Positions 8,795 to 21,642 of a stretch of 64,000 nt of DNA are shown here, in pieces. The position numbers were made by a program, and so were the translations under genes. Each line of letters begins with the position of its first letter. Position 1 is the stretch's first letter. Below the pieces are notes generated by a model. That model ran no database searches. It was given only the letters and a program-made list of their open reading frames with translations, and was not told where the DNA came from. Where the stretch lies: NCBI GenBank assembly GCA_900454475.1, contig UGSS01000002.1, positions 806,001-870,000 on the forward strand. Direction: 5' to 3'. The stretch comes from [Pasteurella] mairii (GTDB lineage: Bacteria; Pseudomonadota; Gammaproteobacteria; Enterobacterales; Pasteurellaceae).

Positions 8795-9814
8795 ATGTAT
8801 TCTTTAATTCGCAAAGCCCTTTTTTCCCTTGATGCCGAACAAGCGCACAATTTAACCGTGCAGTTATTAAAAATCGCCGGTTATTCTCCCTTAAATGCTT
8901 TATTGAAAGCGGTATTGGCTTGCCCAGTTGGTAGTGGTAAAACCGTGATGGGATTACATTTTAAAAATCCGATTGGACTTGCTGCGGGCGCCGATAAAAA
9001 CGGAGAAGCGATTGATGGTTTTGGTGCTTTAGGTTTTGGTTTTATTGAAGTGGGAACGGTCACACCGTTGGCGCAAGAGGGCAATCCAAAACCGCGTCAG
9101 TTTCGTCTCATTGAAGCGGAGGGGATTATTAATCGTAATGGATTTAATAACTTAGGCATTGATTATTTAATTGAAAATGTGAAAAAGTCCAAATATGGCG
9201 GTGTGTTAGGGATTAATATTGGCAAAAATAAAGTCACTCCGATAGAGCATGGCAAAGAGGATTATCTTTTTTGCCTAAATAAAGCCTATAATTATGCAGA
9301 TTATATTACGGTAAATATTTCCTCGCCAAATACGCCGGATTTGCGCCAATTGCAATATGGTGATGCCCTTGATGATTTGTTACAAAGTATTAAAGCGCGT
9401 CAAAAGGTATTAGCGGAGCAATATAATAAATATGTGCCAATTGCGGTGAAAATTGCGCCAGATTTGAATGAGGCAGAAGTGGTACAAATTGCCGATACGC
9501 TTTGTCGTCATCATATTGACGGGGTCATTGCGACCAATACCACAATTTCGCGTAAGACGGTCAACGGAATCAAGAATGCGCAAGAAATCGGTGGTTTAAG
9601 TGGTAAACCCTTGCAACAGCAAAGTACACAAATTATCACGCGCTTGGCAAGCGAATTGCAAGGACGTCTGCCGATTATCGGTAGCGGAGGCATTGATTCC
9701 GTAGCCCAAGCCGAAGAAAAAATGACCGCCGGCGCGGAGTTATTACAACTATATTCCGGTTTAATTTATCATGGACCACAATTAGTCAAGGCGTTAGTCA
9801 GTGTGGTAAAATAA
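8795..9814 (+). CDS. pyrD: Dihydroorotate dehydrogenase (quinone), class 2
   Basis: Oxidises dihydroorotate to orotate in pyrimidine synthesis, passing electrons via FMN to the quinone pool at the inner membrane. The 339-residue protein has the N-terminal amphipathic helix region ([19 protein letters not shown]) used by class 2 enzymes for membrane contact, [14 protein letters not shown] for FMN, NRNGFNN, the catalytic-serine motif [10 protein letters not shown] near residues 175-184, and IGSGGID near the end. Length is typical. A CGGAGAG ribosome site precedes the ATG. Monocistronic; its stop codon forms part of the terminator arm. Confidence 0.97.
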   Translation: MYSLIRKALFSLDAEQAHNLTVQLLKIAGYSPLNALLKAVLACPVGSGKTVMGLHFKNPIGLAAGADKNGEAIDGFGALGFGFIEVGTVTPLAQEGNPKPRQFRLIEAEGIINRNGFNNLGIDYLIENVKKSKYGGVLGINIGKNKVTPIEHGKEDYLFCLNKAYNYADYITVNISSPNTPDLRQLQYGDALDDLLQSIKARQKVLAEQYNKYVPIAVKIAPDLNEAEVVQIADTLCRHHIDGVIATNTTISRKTVNGIKNAQEIGGLSGKPLQQQSTQIITRLASELQGRLPIIGSGGIDSVAQAEEKMTAGAELLQLYSGLIYHGPQLVKALVSVVK

Positions 9815-9835
9815 AAGCGATATTCATCGCTTTTA
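9812..9835 (+). terminator. Terminator of pyrD
   Basis: TAAAAGCGAT and ATCGCTTTTA pair around ATTC. The first arm begins at the pyrD stop codon. Works on either strand; on the minus strand it would also follow the convergent DedA-family gene. Confidence 0.72.
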
Positions 9836-9858
9836 TGTTTGGTATATAAATAAAATAA

Positions 9859-10461
9859 CTATTGCGCTTTAGTTTTTTTACTTTGTTTCCATTTCCAAAA
9901 AAGGAAGAGGGCTAAAAGCGCTACAAAAACATAAATGACAGTTTGTCCACGTTTAATTTGTTCATGTAGCCAATCTAAATTACTGGCGCCGAAATAACCT
10001 AAGTAAACCCAAATTGGAACAGAAATGATGGCAGCGATAAAATCAATTAAGATAAAACGGGTGAAACTAACGCGACGAGTGATGCCGGAAATCATATAAA
10101 TTGGCGCTCTTAAGCCGGGCAAGAAACGCGCCGAAAATAACACGCGGTTGCCGTATTTATCGAATTTTTCACGGACAGATTTGAGGCGTTTTAAAGTCAG
10201 CATTTTACGGATTGGTCTAAAACGTAAAATTTTGGTTCCGTAAATTCTGCCGAGCCAGTACATAGTGCTATCGCCGATTAAAACGCCGAACATACTGACA
10301 ACCAGCATAGTATGAGGATTGGCATAACCTAAGCCAGAAATGACGCCACCAGAAACTAAAGTAATATCTTCCGGAATAGGTACGCCAAATCCACAAATAA
10401 CTAAAACAAAAAATACAGCAAAGTAGCCATAATCAGTGAAAAAACCAATTAATACATCCAT
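9859..10461 (-). CDS. DedA-family membrane protein
   Basis: Inner-membrane protein of 200 residues from the DedA/SNARE-associated family, whose members act in membrane lipid (undecaprenyl phosphate) flipping and envelope homeostasis. Visible are the hydrophobic N-terminus, the CGFGVPIPED motif with the acidic residue typical of the family near residues 23-32, GD..MYW.GR around residue 85, and the RFLPGLRAPIY motif near 128-138 with its conserved arginines, followed by C-terminal membrane segments and a basic tail. In E. coli dedA neighbours truA and accD; the same neighbourhood recurs here, but several paralogues exist and I do not assign which one this is. Confidence 0.88.
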   Translation of the reverse strand: MDVLIGFFTDYGYFAVFFVLVICGFGVPIPEDITLVSGGVISGLGYANPHTMLVVSMFGVLIGDSTMYWLGRIYGTKILRFRPIRKMLTLKRLKSVREKFDKYGNRVLFSARFLPGLRAPIYMISGITRRVSFTRFILIDFIAAIISVPIWVYLGYFGASNLDWLHEQIKRGQTVIYVFVALLALFLFWKWKQSKKTKAQ

Positions 10462-10604
10462 TAAAAACCCACTTATTGAAATACAACTTTAAATACAACA
10501 ATCTAAAATCATCACTATTATATGTACTGGCTTATTTTAGCTTGTTTTGCATGGGAAAGGCTATAAAAATTACCTTTGAGAGGGAATTAAAATTATGGTT
10601 TTAT

Positions 10605-10633
10605 TTGATTTACTTCAATTTATTCAGTATAAT
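10605..10633 (+). promoter_or_regulatory. Promoter of rplY
   Basis: TTGATT, a 17-base spacer and TATAAT: a near-consensus sigma-70 promoter. The expected start near 10640 leaves a leader of about 85 bases before rplY. Confidence 0.75.
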
Positions 10634-10639
10634 CCGCGC

Positions 10640-10725
10640 ACTCAAAGAAATCTTTGAGCAAAATTTGGGAAATCGCTGGGTCGCCTGCGGTTTTTTTATT
10701 CATTTTTTATTAAGAGAACAGTAAA
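10640..10725 (+). promoter_or_regulatory. Structured leader of rplY, possible L25 autoregulatory element
   Basis: The leader opens with a perfect hairpin CTCAAAG/CTTTGAG (10641-10658), then a GC-rich segment CGCTGGGTCGCCTGCGG and a run of seven T at about 10690. Ribosomal protein L25 leaders that bind the protein are known in gammaproteobacteria. The match here is by position and general shape only. The T-run after a possible imperfect stem could also act as an attenuator. Confidence 0.4.
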
Positions 10726-11013
10726 ATGGCATTCAAATTTAACGCTGAAGTTCGTTCTGCGCAAGGTAAGGGTGCGAGCCGCCGCCTGCGCCATAACGGT
10801 CAAATTCCTGCTATCGTTTACGGTGGTAGCGAAGCACCGGTGTCTATCGTTTTAAATCATGATGAACTTAACAATGCGCAAGCTAGCGATTGTTTTTATT
10901 CTGAAGTGATCACCTTAGTGATCGACGGTAAAGAAGTTGCAGTAAAAGTTCAAGCAATGCAACGTCACCCGTTCAAACCAAAATTGGTTCATATTGACTT
11001 CAAACGCGTTTAA
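10726..11013 (+). CDS. rplY: 50S ribosomal protein L25
   Basis: Binds 5S rRNA in the large ribosomal subunit. The 95-residue product has the single-domain (short) form found in gammaproteobacteria, without the CTC extension. Conserved segments are [20 protein letters not shown] near the N-terminus and [14 protein letters not shown] at the C-terminus. A strong promoter and structured leader precede it, and a hairpin terminator follows about 110 bases downstream, now joined to an insertion sequence. Confidence 0.97.
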   Translation: MAFKFNAEVRSAQGKGASRRLRHNGQIPAIVYGGSEAPVSIVLNHDELNNAQASDCFYSEVITLVIDGKEVAVKVQAMQRHPFKPKLVHIDFKRV

Positions 11014-11120
11014 TCCTTTATTTATAGCGGATTAGAGACAGCATGTTCCAAAATTATTGCTTGATTTGTGTAAAGTAAATTAAGATTTTATAAAATAGTT
11101 TCGGAACATATTGAGAAAAG

Positions 11121-11158
11121 AATAAGCTATTTGAATAAGTAAAATAGCTTATTTTTTT
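11121..11158 (+). terminator. Terminator after rplY, abutted by the second IS
   Basis: AATAAGCTATTT and AAATAGCTTATT form a 12-bp stem followed by seven T. The T-run merges into the left end of IS copy 2 (shared sequence begins about 11154). The element has therefore entered the U-tract without destroying the hairpin. Confidence 0.85.
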
Positions 11159-11887
11159 ATTATAGGCAGACAAAGTCTGCCTATAAAAACCATACGCTAT
11201 GCGTATGGAATCAAAAAGCTTAAGCGTTGAGCAGAAATGAAAAATCCTCGCTATATAATGAATAAGGCTGACAACCAAAATTCAAAATATAGGAGGATAA
11301 GTTATGGCAAGTAAATCCAATGACGATTCAAGTCTATCACACACGAGATGGAACAGTAAGTATCATATTGTGTTTATTCCGAAATATCGAAGAAAGGCAA
11401 TTTATGGGAAATTGCGAGTTGATATAGGAGGGATATTAAGGCAATTATGTGACTACAAAAATGTAGAAATCATAGAAGCTCATGCAATGAAAGAGCATAT
11501 TCATATGCTATTAAAGATACCGCCGAAATTGGCAGTGTCGAGTTTTATGGGATATCTTAAAGGTAAATCTTCATTGATGATATTTGAACGACATGGGAAT
11601 TTAAAATACAAATACGGAAATAGGCACTTTTGGGCGAAAGGCTACTATGTGAGTACGGTAGGCTTAAACACAAAAGTAGTGGAAGAATACATCAGGAATC
11701 AAGAAAAAGAAGATATGATTCAGGATAATTTATCGAAGAAAGAATATGTAGACCCCTTTAAGGGGTAAGCCATAGAGTCATTGTGCGGTTGTCGGTCTTT
11801 TCACATGCCCCTTGAGGGGCATGTGAAGTCCTAGGCCCTTATAGGGTAGCCTAAAAACCGCCCGTTTTACGGGCGGATTGTTATTTT
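11154..11887 (+). mobile_element. IS200-like insertion sequence, copy 2
   Basis: Identical in length (734 bp) and, where I compared, in sequence to the complement of 2311-3044. Order in the transposase direction: left-end palindrome near 11161-11185, a short palindrome with CATACGC/GCGTATG, tnpA, a stem with arms CACATGCCCC and GGGGCATGTG near 11803-11826, and the right-end stem CCGCCCG/CGGGCGG near 11858-11876. It lies between rplY and truA and points the same way as both. Confidence 0.93.
11304..11768 (+). CDS. tnpA: IS200/IS605-family transposase TnpA (copy 2)
   Basis: Same 154-residue protein as the gene at 2430-2894, including the H-I-H pair of the HUH motif in KEHIHML. The AGGAGGATAAG ribosome site stands before the ATG. 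The stop codon falls within a small palindrome (ACCCCTTTAAGGGGT). Intact and presumably active. The absence of any difference between two copies about 9 kb apart and in opposite orientation suggests recent movement or gene conversion. Confidence 0.95.
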   Translation: MASKSNDDSSLSHTRWNSKYHIVFIPKYRRKAIYGKLRVDIGGILRQLCDYKNVEIIEAHAMKEHIHMLLKIPPKLAVSSFMGYLKGKSSLMIFERHGNLKYKYGNRHFWAKGYYVSTVGLNTKVVEEYIRNQEKEDMIQDNLSKKEYVDPFKG

Positions 11888-11984
11888 TTAATACGTGTTT
11901 TGGCACGCATCCCTCGTGTTTGTACTTGATTAATCGCATTAACTAGTTCAGGATAGGTTTTTTCTGGTCTCTTATGGTAGAGAA
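11881..11984 (-). pseudogene. Possible gene remnant between the IS and truA
   Basis: The minus strand reads without stop for about 33 residues as a protein-like tail with [17 protein letters not shown] and a basic end, terminating in the A/T run that is also the right end of IS copy 2. No start codon belongs to it before truA begins on the other strand. It could be the remainder of a gene cut by the insertion on one side and lost on the other. I do not recognise the family, and chance is not excluded. Confidence 0.3.
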
Positions 11985-11987
11985 AAA

Positions 11988-12770
11988 ATGAAAATCGCAT
12001 TAGGAATTGAATATAACGGAAAACGCTATTTTGGTTGGCAAAAACAAGAAAATTTGTTGACAGTGCAAGGGGAGCTGGAAAAGGCGATTGCGTTTGTGGC
12101 AAATGCGCCTTGTCAGGTATTTTGTGCGGGGCGAACGGATTCAGGGGTACACGCCAGCGGGCAAGTGGTACATTTTGAGACCGATGCCTCTCGCCCGGAA
12201 AAAGCCTGGTGTTTTGGTGTGAATGCCAAATTGCCGGATGATATTGCAGTCAGTTGGGCGAAAATCGTGGATGAGGATTTTCATGCGCGATTTAGCGCCA
12301 CCGCGCGGCGTTATCGTTACATTCTCTATTGCAATAAATTACGTTCGGCGATTTTGCCGGAGGGCATTACCCATTGTCATTATGATCTCGATCATCAACT
12401 AATGCACCAAGCGGGACAAGCCTTGTTGGGGGAAAATGATTTTTCCGCTTTTCGCGCCGCACAATGCCAATCGAATACGCCTTTTCGCAATGTGCATCAT
12501 CTTCAGGTAACGCGTAAAGGGCGTTATGTGATCGTGGATATTCAAGCGAATGCGTTTTTACACCATATGGTGCGCAATATTGTCGGAAGCCTCATCGAAA
12601 TCGGCTGCGGCAATCAACCGGCAGATTGGATGGCGTGGTTATTAGCAAAAAAAGACCGCACTTTAGCCGCGCCAACCGCCAAAGCGGAAGGATTATATTT
12701 GGTAAATGTGCAATATCCCACGCATTTTCAACTTCCCACACACCCGCTGGGACCGTTGTTTTTAGAATAA
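11988..12770 (+). CDS. truA: tRNA pseudouridine(38-40) synthase TruA
   Basis: Isomerises uridines 38-40 in the anticodon arm of many tRNAs. The 260-residue product has the family start [17 protein letters not shown], the catalytic aspartate in [17 protein letters not shown] near residue 52, RRYRYIL near residue 105 and [13 protein letters not shown] near residue 192. Length is normal. The upstream region has been rearranged by IS copy 2, about 100 bases away, so the native promoter may be altered. accD and folC follow on the same strand in the same order as in E. coli. Confidence 0.96.
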   Translation: MKIALGIEYNGKRYFGWQKQENLLTVQGELEKAIAFVANAPCQVFCAGRTDSGVHASGQVVHFETDASRPEKAWCFGVNAKLPDDIAVSWAKIVDEDFHARFSATARRYRYILYCNKLRSAILPEGITHCHYDLDHQLMHQAGQALLGENDFSAFRAAQCQSNTPFRNVHHLQVTRKGRYVIVDIQANAFLHHMVRNIVGSLIEIGCGNQPADWMAWLLAKKDRTLAAPTAKAEGLYLVNVQYPTHFQLPTHPLGPLFLE

Positions 12771-12863
12771 ATGCAAATGCCATGTCAGACCTTTAGCACT
12801 AGCATATTCATTGGTTTTATGGTCTAATACGTAGAATTTTCTCATGTATAAAAAAGGGTAAAA

Positions 12864-13763
12864 ATGAGCTGGATTGATCGAATTTTTAGTAAAAGTCCTA
12901 CGACGTCAGCACGTAAATCAAATGTGCCGGAGGGCGTATGGACGAAGTGTACCTCTTGTGAACAAGTGTTGTACCGTGATGAATTAAGACGTCATTTGGA
13001 AGTTTGTCCGAAATGTGGTCATCATATGCGAATTGATGCCAGAGAGCGTTTGTTAGCCTTATTAGACAAGGGCAGCGAGCAGGAAATGGCAGCGGAATTA
13101 GAGCCTAAAGATATTTTAAAATTCAAAGACTTAAAAAAATATAAAGATCGTATTTCCGCGGCGCAAAAAGAAACTGGGGAAAAAGATGCGTTAGTGGTGA
13201 TGTCTGGAACCTTATATAATATGCCGATCATCGTTGCCGCATCTAATTTTAGTTTTATGGGCGGTTCCATGGGTTCTGTGGTCGGGGCTAAATTTGTGCA
13301 AGCGGCGGAAAAAGCGATTGAATTGAATTGTCCATTTGTGTGTTTTTCTGCCAGCGGCGGTGCGCGTATGCAAGAGGCGTTATTTTCACTAATGCAAATG
13401 GCGAAAACCAGTGCAGTTTTGGCAAAAATGCGTGAAAAAGGGGTACCTTTTATTTCCGTTTTAACCGATCCGACTCTTGGTGGCGTTTCGGCAAGTTTTG
13501 CCATGCTTGGGGATATTAATATCGCCGAACCAAAAGCCTTAATCGGCTTTGCTGGTCCGCGTGTTATCGAGCAGACCGTTCGCGAAAAATTACCGGAAGG
13601 CTTTCAACGCAGCGAATTTTTATTGGAAAAAGGGGCGATTGATATGATTGTTGAACGTGCCGAAATGCGTTCGACTCTTGCCAGTTTACTTAGCAAACTC
13701 ACTCATCAACCCTCTTCGTTTGTTGAGCCAGAAGTGATTGAAACAGAAGCAAATAATGGATAA
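12864..13763 (+). CDS. accD: Acetyl-CoA carboxylase carboxyltransferase beta subunit
   Basis: With AccA it transfers carboxyl from biotin to acetyl-CoA, making malonyl-CoA for fatty acid synthesis. The 299-residue protein starts with WIDRIF and has the four-cysteine zinc ribbon CTSCEQV...CPKCGHH near residues 29-51, which in E. coli also binds mRNA/DNA. The carboxyltransferase core shows [23 protein letters not shown] and [16 protein letters not shown]. Its end overlaps the likely folC start, so the two genes are translationally coupled. Confidence 0.97.
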   Translation: MSWIDRIFSKSPTTSARKSNVPEGVWTKCTSCEQVLYRDELRRHLEVCPKCGHHMRIDARERLLALLDKGSEQEMAAELEPKDILKFKDLKKYKDRISAAQKETGEKDALVVMSGTLYNMPIIVAASNFSFMGGSMGSVVGAKFVQAAEKAIELNCPFVCFSASGGARMQEALFSLMQMAKTSAVLAKMREKGVPFISVLTDPTLGGVSASFAMLGDINIAEPKALIGFAGPRVIEQTVREKLPEGFQRSEFLLEKGAIDMIVERAEMRSTLASLLSKLTHQPSSFVEPEVIETEANNG

Positions 13764-15108
13764 ATTAACATTATCACCAACAGCCACTTCCTCACTCGCG
13801 GAGTGGCTTTCTTTTTTAGAAAACAGCCATTTTAAAGCCATCGATTTAGGCTTAGAACGCGTACAATCCGTGGCACAGAAGTTGGATCTATTAACGCCGG
13901 CTCCGTTTGTGATCACCGTTGGCGGCACCAATGGCAAAGGTACCACTTGTCGTTTATTAGAAATTCTTTTATTAAATGCCGGTTATCGTGTCGGTGTGTA
14001 TTCTTCGCCACATTTGCTACGTTATAACGAACGGGTTCGGATTCAAAATCAAGAGCTGCCGGATAGCGCACATTGTGAATCTTTCGCCTTTATTGATGCC
14101 CACAAAAGTGCCTCGCTAACGTATTTTGAATTCAGCACCTTGTCAGCATTACATCTCTTTAAACAAGCAAAATTAGATGTGGTGATTTTGGAAGTTGGGC
14201 TAGGCGGGCGCTTGGATGCCACCAATATTGTCGATAGCGATATTGCCGTGATTACCGGAATTGATATTGATCATACGGAATTTTTGGGCAATACGCGTGA
14301 ACAAATTGGTTTTGAAAAAGCGGGGATTTTTCGTGCGAATAAACCGGTTGTGATCGGCGATCCGCAAATTCCGGACAGTATGTTGCAACAAGCGAATAAG
14401 TTACATTGTCACATTGCGTACCGCGATATGGAATGGCAATATCAAAGTGAAAACACTCACTGGACTTGGCAAGGCAATAAACAAGGGCAAAAAGTGCGGT
14501 TGGAAAATCTTCCGTTTCCACGTATTCCGCTCGCTAATGCCGCGACGGCGCTGGCGATTGTTCAACATTTACCTTTTGATATTTCTGCTCAAGTCATTGT
14601 GCAATCTTTGCAACAAGTGGAACTAAACGGACGTTTTCAATTTATTGCTCCGGAAAAATTAACCGCCTTGGCTGCCTCCGTGGGAAAAACGACGGAAACC
14701 TTGGCAAAAATGGTGATTGATGTGGGGCATAATCCGCAGGCGGCGCGATATTTAGCGGAAAAATTGACCGCACTTCGTCCGCAAATTCAAGGCAAGATTA
14801 TTGCGGTATGCGGTATTTTGAAAGATAAAGATGCACAAGGCGTATTGTCACCGTTGCTCCCTTTGGTGGATTATTGGTATTGTGCCTCCTTGGAGGGCAG
14901 TCGAGGACAGACTGGGGATGCATTGTTACGCGGTTTACAGCAAGTTGCTCAAACGTATTCACAATCGGTTTCTGCCGAAGCGCAGAGCTCTGTTGCTGAA
15001 GCGGTAAAAAGTGCGGTCAAAAAGAGCGAGAAATCGGATCTTATTTTAGTTTTCGGATCTTTTTATACCGTCGCCGGATTGTTGGAATGTCTTGCTATCC
15101 ATAATTAA
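13756..15108 (+). CDS. folC: Dihydrofolate synthase / folylpolyglutamate synthase
   Basis: Adds glutamate to dihydropteroate and extends folate polyglutamate tails. I place the start at 13756 (MDKLTLSP), where ATGGATAA overlaps the accD stop; an earlier ATG at 13738 lies inside accD. The product of about 450 residues has the Mur-ligase P-loop [12 protein letters not shown], the [14 protein letters not shown] segment, [11 protein letters not shown] and the C-terminal domain with [12 protein letters not shown]. Two uptake signals lie inside the gene, one within the sequence coding for KSAVKK near the end. Length is normal. Confidence 0.96.
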   Translation: MDKLTLSPTATSSLAEWLSFLENSHFKAIDLGLERVQSVAQKLDLLTPAPFVITVGGTNGKGTTCRLLEILLLNAGYRVGVYSSPHLLRYNERVRIQNQELPDSAHCESFAFIDAHKSASLTYFEFSTLSALHLFKQAKLDVVILEVGLGGRLDATNIVDSDIAVITGIDIDHTEFLGNTREQIGFEKAGIFRANKPVVIGDPQIPDSMLQQANKLHCHIAYRDMEWQYQSENTHWTWQGNKQGQKVRLENLPFPRIPLANAATALAIVQHLPFDISAQVIVQSLQQVELNGRFQFIAPEKLTALAASVGKTTETLAKMVIDVGHNPQAARYLAEKLTALRPQIQGKIIAVCGILKDKDAQGVLSPLLPLVDYWYCASLEGSRGQTGDALLRGLQQVAQTYSQSVSAEAQSSVAEAVKSAVKKSEKSDLILVFGSFYTVAGLLECLAIHN

Positions 15109-15239
15109 TTTTTGATAGCCATCCATATTCTACGTGGAGAATGCTCATTTTTATAGTGAAATGTCAAATTAGGTTTTATCTTCTACAAAAATCAGCATCT
15201 TATTAGTGAGAAAATTAAATCTCCTTTTGTAGGATATAT

Positions 15240-15253
15240 TTGATGTAAATCAA
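15240..15253 (+). promoter_or_regulatory. FNR-type box upstream of the thiosulfate transporter
   Basis: TTGATGTAAATCAA is a perfect match to TTGAT-N4-ATCAA. It lies 89 bases before the coding start. Possible promoters downstream are TTGACA at 15273 with TACAAT at 15294 (spacing 15), which would put the box near -60, or a -10-like GACAAT at 15274, which would put it near -40. Both placements are used by FNR activators. CRP could also bind weakly. Confidence 0.65.
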
Positions 15254-15341
15254 TAAATAATGATGCCATTATTGACAATAAAAAAGAAAACTTTACAATT
15301 TTAATACTTTTTCTTCACAAACATTATACTAAGGGTTAGTT

Positions 15342-16379
15342 ATGTTTTGGTCTTTCTTATCAGCCTTACTACTTGGTGGATTACTAGGTTTTGTTTTTCA
15401 ACGTGCTCGCTTCTGCTTAACCGGTGGTTTTCGAGATATGTATCTCTCTAAAAATAATCGTATGTTTTATGCATTATTAATTGCTATTTCGGTACAAAGT
15501 ATCGGTGTTTTAGCGTTGATAGAGCTTGGTTATATCAGTTCACCTTATAAGGATTTCTCATTGCTTTCTGTTATTGTTGGCTCAATAATTTTTGGGATAA
15601 GTATTGTTCTTGCAAGCGGCTGCGCTACCGGAACTTGGTATCGAGCAGGTGAAGGGTTAATCAGCAGTTGGATTGCTTTATTTATGTACATGTTGAGTGC
15701 GGCGGCAATGCGTTCTGGAGCATTGAGTGATTTTACCAAATTGATGGGGCAGTATGGCAAAATGAATGAAAATATTGCTGCCAGCTTAGGAATTTCCGTG
15801 TGGTGGCTTGTGGCATTATTGTTAATTGTTACTCTATTGAGCGTTTACAAAAGCCTGTCGAAACCAGTAGTAAAAGTAGCAAGTTTAGCTCCTCGCTATA
15901 GTGGAGTTCGCCACTATTTATTTGAGAAAAAAATACATCCTTTTGTTGCCGCGGTTTTTATTGGGATGCTTGCATTTTTCGCTTGGGTAGCCAATGGGAT
16001 AGCTGGAAAAACTGCAGGTTTAAGTATAACGGGGCCTTCAGCCAATATTATTTTGTTTATTACTTCTGGCGAAGCAAAATATATTAACTGGGGCGTATTT
16101 CTCGTTCTCGGCATTATGTTTGGCTCTTATATTGCGGCGAAAGGCAGCCGAGAATTTAGATGGCGCTTACCAGATCTTAATACCTTGCGTAATAGTGTTA
16201 TCGGTGGGGTGTTGATGGGCGTAGGTGCTTCATTAGCTGGCGGTTGCACGATAGGAAATGGTTTAACCGCAACTGCGGTGATGAGTGCCAAAGGTTGGAT
16301 TTCACTCTTTTTTATCATAGTGGGAGTATGGATTATGTCCTATTTCTCTTATGTTCGTCCACTTAAACAAGCAAATTAG
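15342..16379 (+). CDS. tsuA: YeeE/TsuA-type thiosulfate transporter
   Basis: Inner-membrane protein of 345 residues from the YeeE/YedE family. E. coli TsuA (352 residues) imports thiosulfate through a chain of conserved cysteines. The three cysteine motifs are all visible: RARFCLTGGFRDM near residue 27, SGCATGTWYRAGEG near residue 92 and GGCTIGNGLTAT near residue 302. Many hydrophobic segments separate them. The next gene encodes the small TusA-like partner. The length is closer to TsuA than to the roughly 400-residue YedE linked to selenium metabolism, but a different sulfur or selenium substrate cannot be excluded. Confidence 0.85.
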   Translation: MFWSFLSALLLGGLLGFVFQRARFCLTGGFRDMYLSKNNRMFYALLIAISVQSIGVLALIELGYISSPYKDFSLLSVIVGSIIFGISIVLASGCATGTWYRAGEGLISSWIALFMYMLSAAAMRSGALSDFTKLMGQYGKMNENIAASLGISVWWLVALLLIVTLLSVYKSLSKPVVKVASLAPRYSGVRHYLFEKKIHPFVAAVFIGMLAFFAWVANGIAGKTAGLSITGPSANIILFITSGEAKYINWGVFLVLGIMFGSYIAAKGSREFRWRLPDLNTLRNSVIGGVLMGVGASLAGGCTIGNGLTATAVMSAKGWISLFFIIVGVWIMSYFSYVRPLKQAN

Positions 16380-16388
16380 GAGATCAAT

Positions 16389-16613
16389 ATGCGCTATATT
16401 CTTGATACAAATGGGCATTTATGTCCATTTCCTTTAATGGAAGCTAAAAAGAAAATCATAGATTTAGAAATTGGTGATGAGTTGTTAATTCAATTTACTT
16501 GTGCTGAAGCAACAGAAAATTTACCCCGTTGGGCAGCAGAAAACGGTTATCCCGTCACGCATTTTGCGCAAGTAGATGATGCAGCATGGGAAATTATTAT
16601 TCAAAAAGCATAA
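16389..16613 (+). CDS. tsuB: TusA-like sulfurtransferase (TsuB/YeeD type)
   Basis: Small cytoplasmic sulfur carrier of 74 residues with the family motif CPFPLMEAK near residues 12-20; the first Cys is the persulfide-bearing residue. It begins 9 bases after the transporter stop with its own GGAG site, so the two form an operon. In E. coli, TsuB works with TsuA in thiosulfate uptake. The TusA/YedF family is broad, so the precise role is inferred from the neighbour. Confidence 0.85.
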   Translation: MRYILDTNGHLCPFPLMEAKKKIIDLEIGDELLIQFTCAEATENLPRWAAENGYPVTHFAQVDDAAWEIIIQKA

Positions 16614-16626
16614 GTTTAATACTAAA

Positions 16627-16669
16627 AAAACTACTTATAATACAAATTATAAGTAGTTTTTTATTTTTT
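16627..16669 (+). terminator. Terminator after tsuAB
   Basis: AAAACTACTTATAA and TTATAAGTAGTTTT form a 14-bp stem around a 6-base loop, followed by a T-rich run. Strong rho-independent terminator. Confidence 0.9.
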
Positions 16670-16767
16670 TCGGAAAAAGATTTTAGTGGGTTATACTATC
16701 TAATTGGGGTTAAAAATAGTATAATTTACCGTTTTTTTAATGAAATATAATATAAAGTGAGGAATAT

Positions 16768-17460
16768 ATGAAATTACAAATAACATATAGGGATTTTATA
16801 CGGTTTTTATTTTTTTTCGTTGGGATATGCATTATTTCGCTAGGGACAGTACTAGTGACTAAAGCTGATTTAGGGACATCCCAAATTTCTAGCGTTCCCT
16901 ATGTATTGAGTTTAGCAGTTGATTGGTTGACATTTGGGCAAGCGACATTGCTTCTTAATTTTATTTTTTTAATTATACAAATGGTGTTATTAAAAAATCC
17001 TTTGAAAATCTCGTTACTACTACAAATTCCCGTAAGTATAGTCTTTAGTTATTTGATTGACATTGAAATGCACTTCCTTTCTTTTTGGACACCTCATACC
17101 CTGATCATTCAATGGGGAATGTTATTGTTGGGTTGTATTTTCCTAGGACTAGGTATTAGCCTTGAGATTGCACCGAGTATAGTGGCGGTACCGGGCGATA
17201 GTGTAGTTAATGTCATTGCAAGTGTAAAACGTATTCGTTTTGTTAAAGTAAAAGTTATTTTAGATGTGACTTTAGTTATTATTGCTTTGACATTATCTCT
17301 TTTTTATTTCCGTGATATCAAAGGGGTAGGCGTCGGGACATTAGTTTCAGCCTTACTCGTTGGTCATGTTGTTATATTTTTTAATCAACAATTAAGAGGA
17401 GTGTATCGCACTTATTTAACCGAAAATAAGCCAATGAAAGAAAATAAATTATCTGTTTGA
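16768..17460 (+). CDS. YczE/YitT-like multi-pass membrane protein, copy A
   Basis: A 230-residue protein with about five hydrophobic segments and the family signature TKADLGTSQISSVPYVLS near residue 31 and VPGDSVVNVIASV near residue 140. It belongs to the YczE/YitT-like integral membrane group; no substrate is established for these proteins. By eye it is about 70% identical to the protein at 17718-18413, so the pair arose by tandem duplication. Both start with the same ribosome-site and start context (GGAATATATGAAATTACAA). It follows a strong terminator and so should have its own promoter. Confidence 0.8.
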   Translation: MKLQITYRDFIRFLFFFVGICIISLGTVLVTKADLGTSQISSVPYVLSLAVDWLTFGQATLLLNFIFLIIQMVLLKNPLKISLLLQIPVSIVFSYLIDIEMHFLSFWTPHTLIIQWGMLLLGCIFLGLGISLEIAPSIVAVPGDSVVNVIASVKRIRFVKVKVILDVTLVIIALTLSLFYFRDIKGVGVGTLVSALLVGHVVIFFNQQLRGVYRTYLTENKPMKENKLSV

Positions 17461-17466
17461 TTATTT

Positions 17467-17620
17467 GTATAAGGTTATAGATTTAACCTTATACTTCGTT
17501 CAAAATTGAATTTTTTGTCTTAGATGTCAATAAGTAAGTTTAATTTGAACAAAAGAACTTTTTGGTTTTGTTAAGCGCGTAATAGTATCTTGTAAAGCAA
17601 GATATTATTTTTTCTTTTTT
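17467..17620 (+). terminator. Hairpins between the two YczE-like genes
   Basis: The 257-base gap holds two dyads: GTATAAGGTTA/TAACCTTATAC at 17467-17494 without a clear T-run, and AATAGTATCTTG/CAAGATATTATT at 17581-17609 (one mismatch) followed by TTTTTCTTTTTT, which looks like a true terminator. The second paralogue therefore seems to be transcribed separately. Confidence 0.7.
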
Positions 17621-17717
17621 GGAAAATATTTTTATAGAAATTATCGCTACCTGATTCATTTTAAAAAATCTATAATTTTCTCATATAGCTCAAGTGACAT
17701 TATAGCGATAGGAATAT

Positions 17718-21495
<3,778 letters not shown>

Positions 21496-21507
21496 TCTTA
21501 GCACCAT

Positions 21508-21546
21508 AAAAAGAAAAAACCGCTATTCAAAACGGTTGAATAGCGG
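21508..21546 (-). terminator. Terminator of the xseB-ispA-dxs operon
   Basis: CCGCTATTCAA and TTGAATAGCGG pair around AACGG. On the minus strand the stem is followed by TTTTTTCTTTTT, so it ends transcription coming from dxs about 100 bases upstream. It faces lacZ tail to tail. Confidence 0.85.
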
Positions 21547-21642
21547 GGAGGTCTTATATAAGAGAAATTTAAAAAGACGACTGCATTTGCAGTGCACTAG
21601 CATTAACTAAGACTCGAAATAAAAAAAATAGTTCACAAAAAA

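Noticed and set aside
10476-10724. An 82-codon open frame upstream of rplY
   Set aside because: It spans the rplY promoter and leader, has no ribosome site and an odd composition rich in Phe, Leu and Tyr from AT-rich DNA. The promoter and leader explain the stretch.
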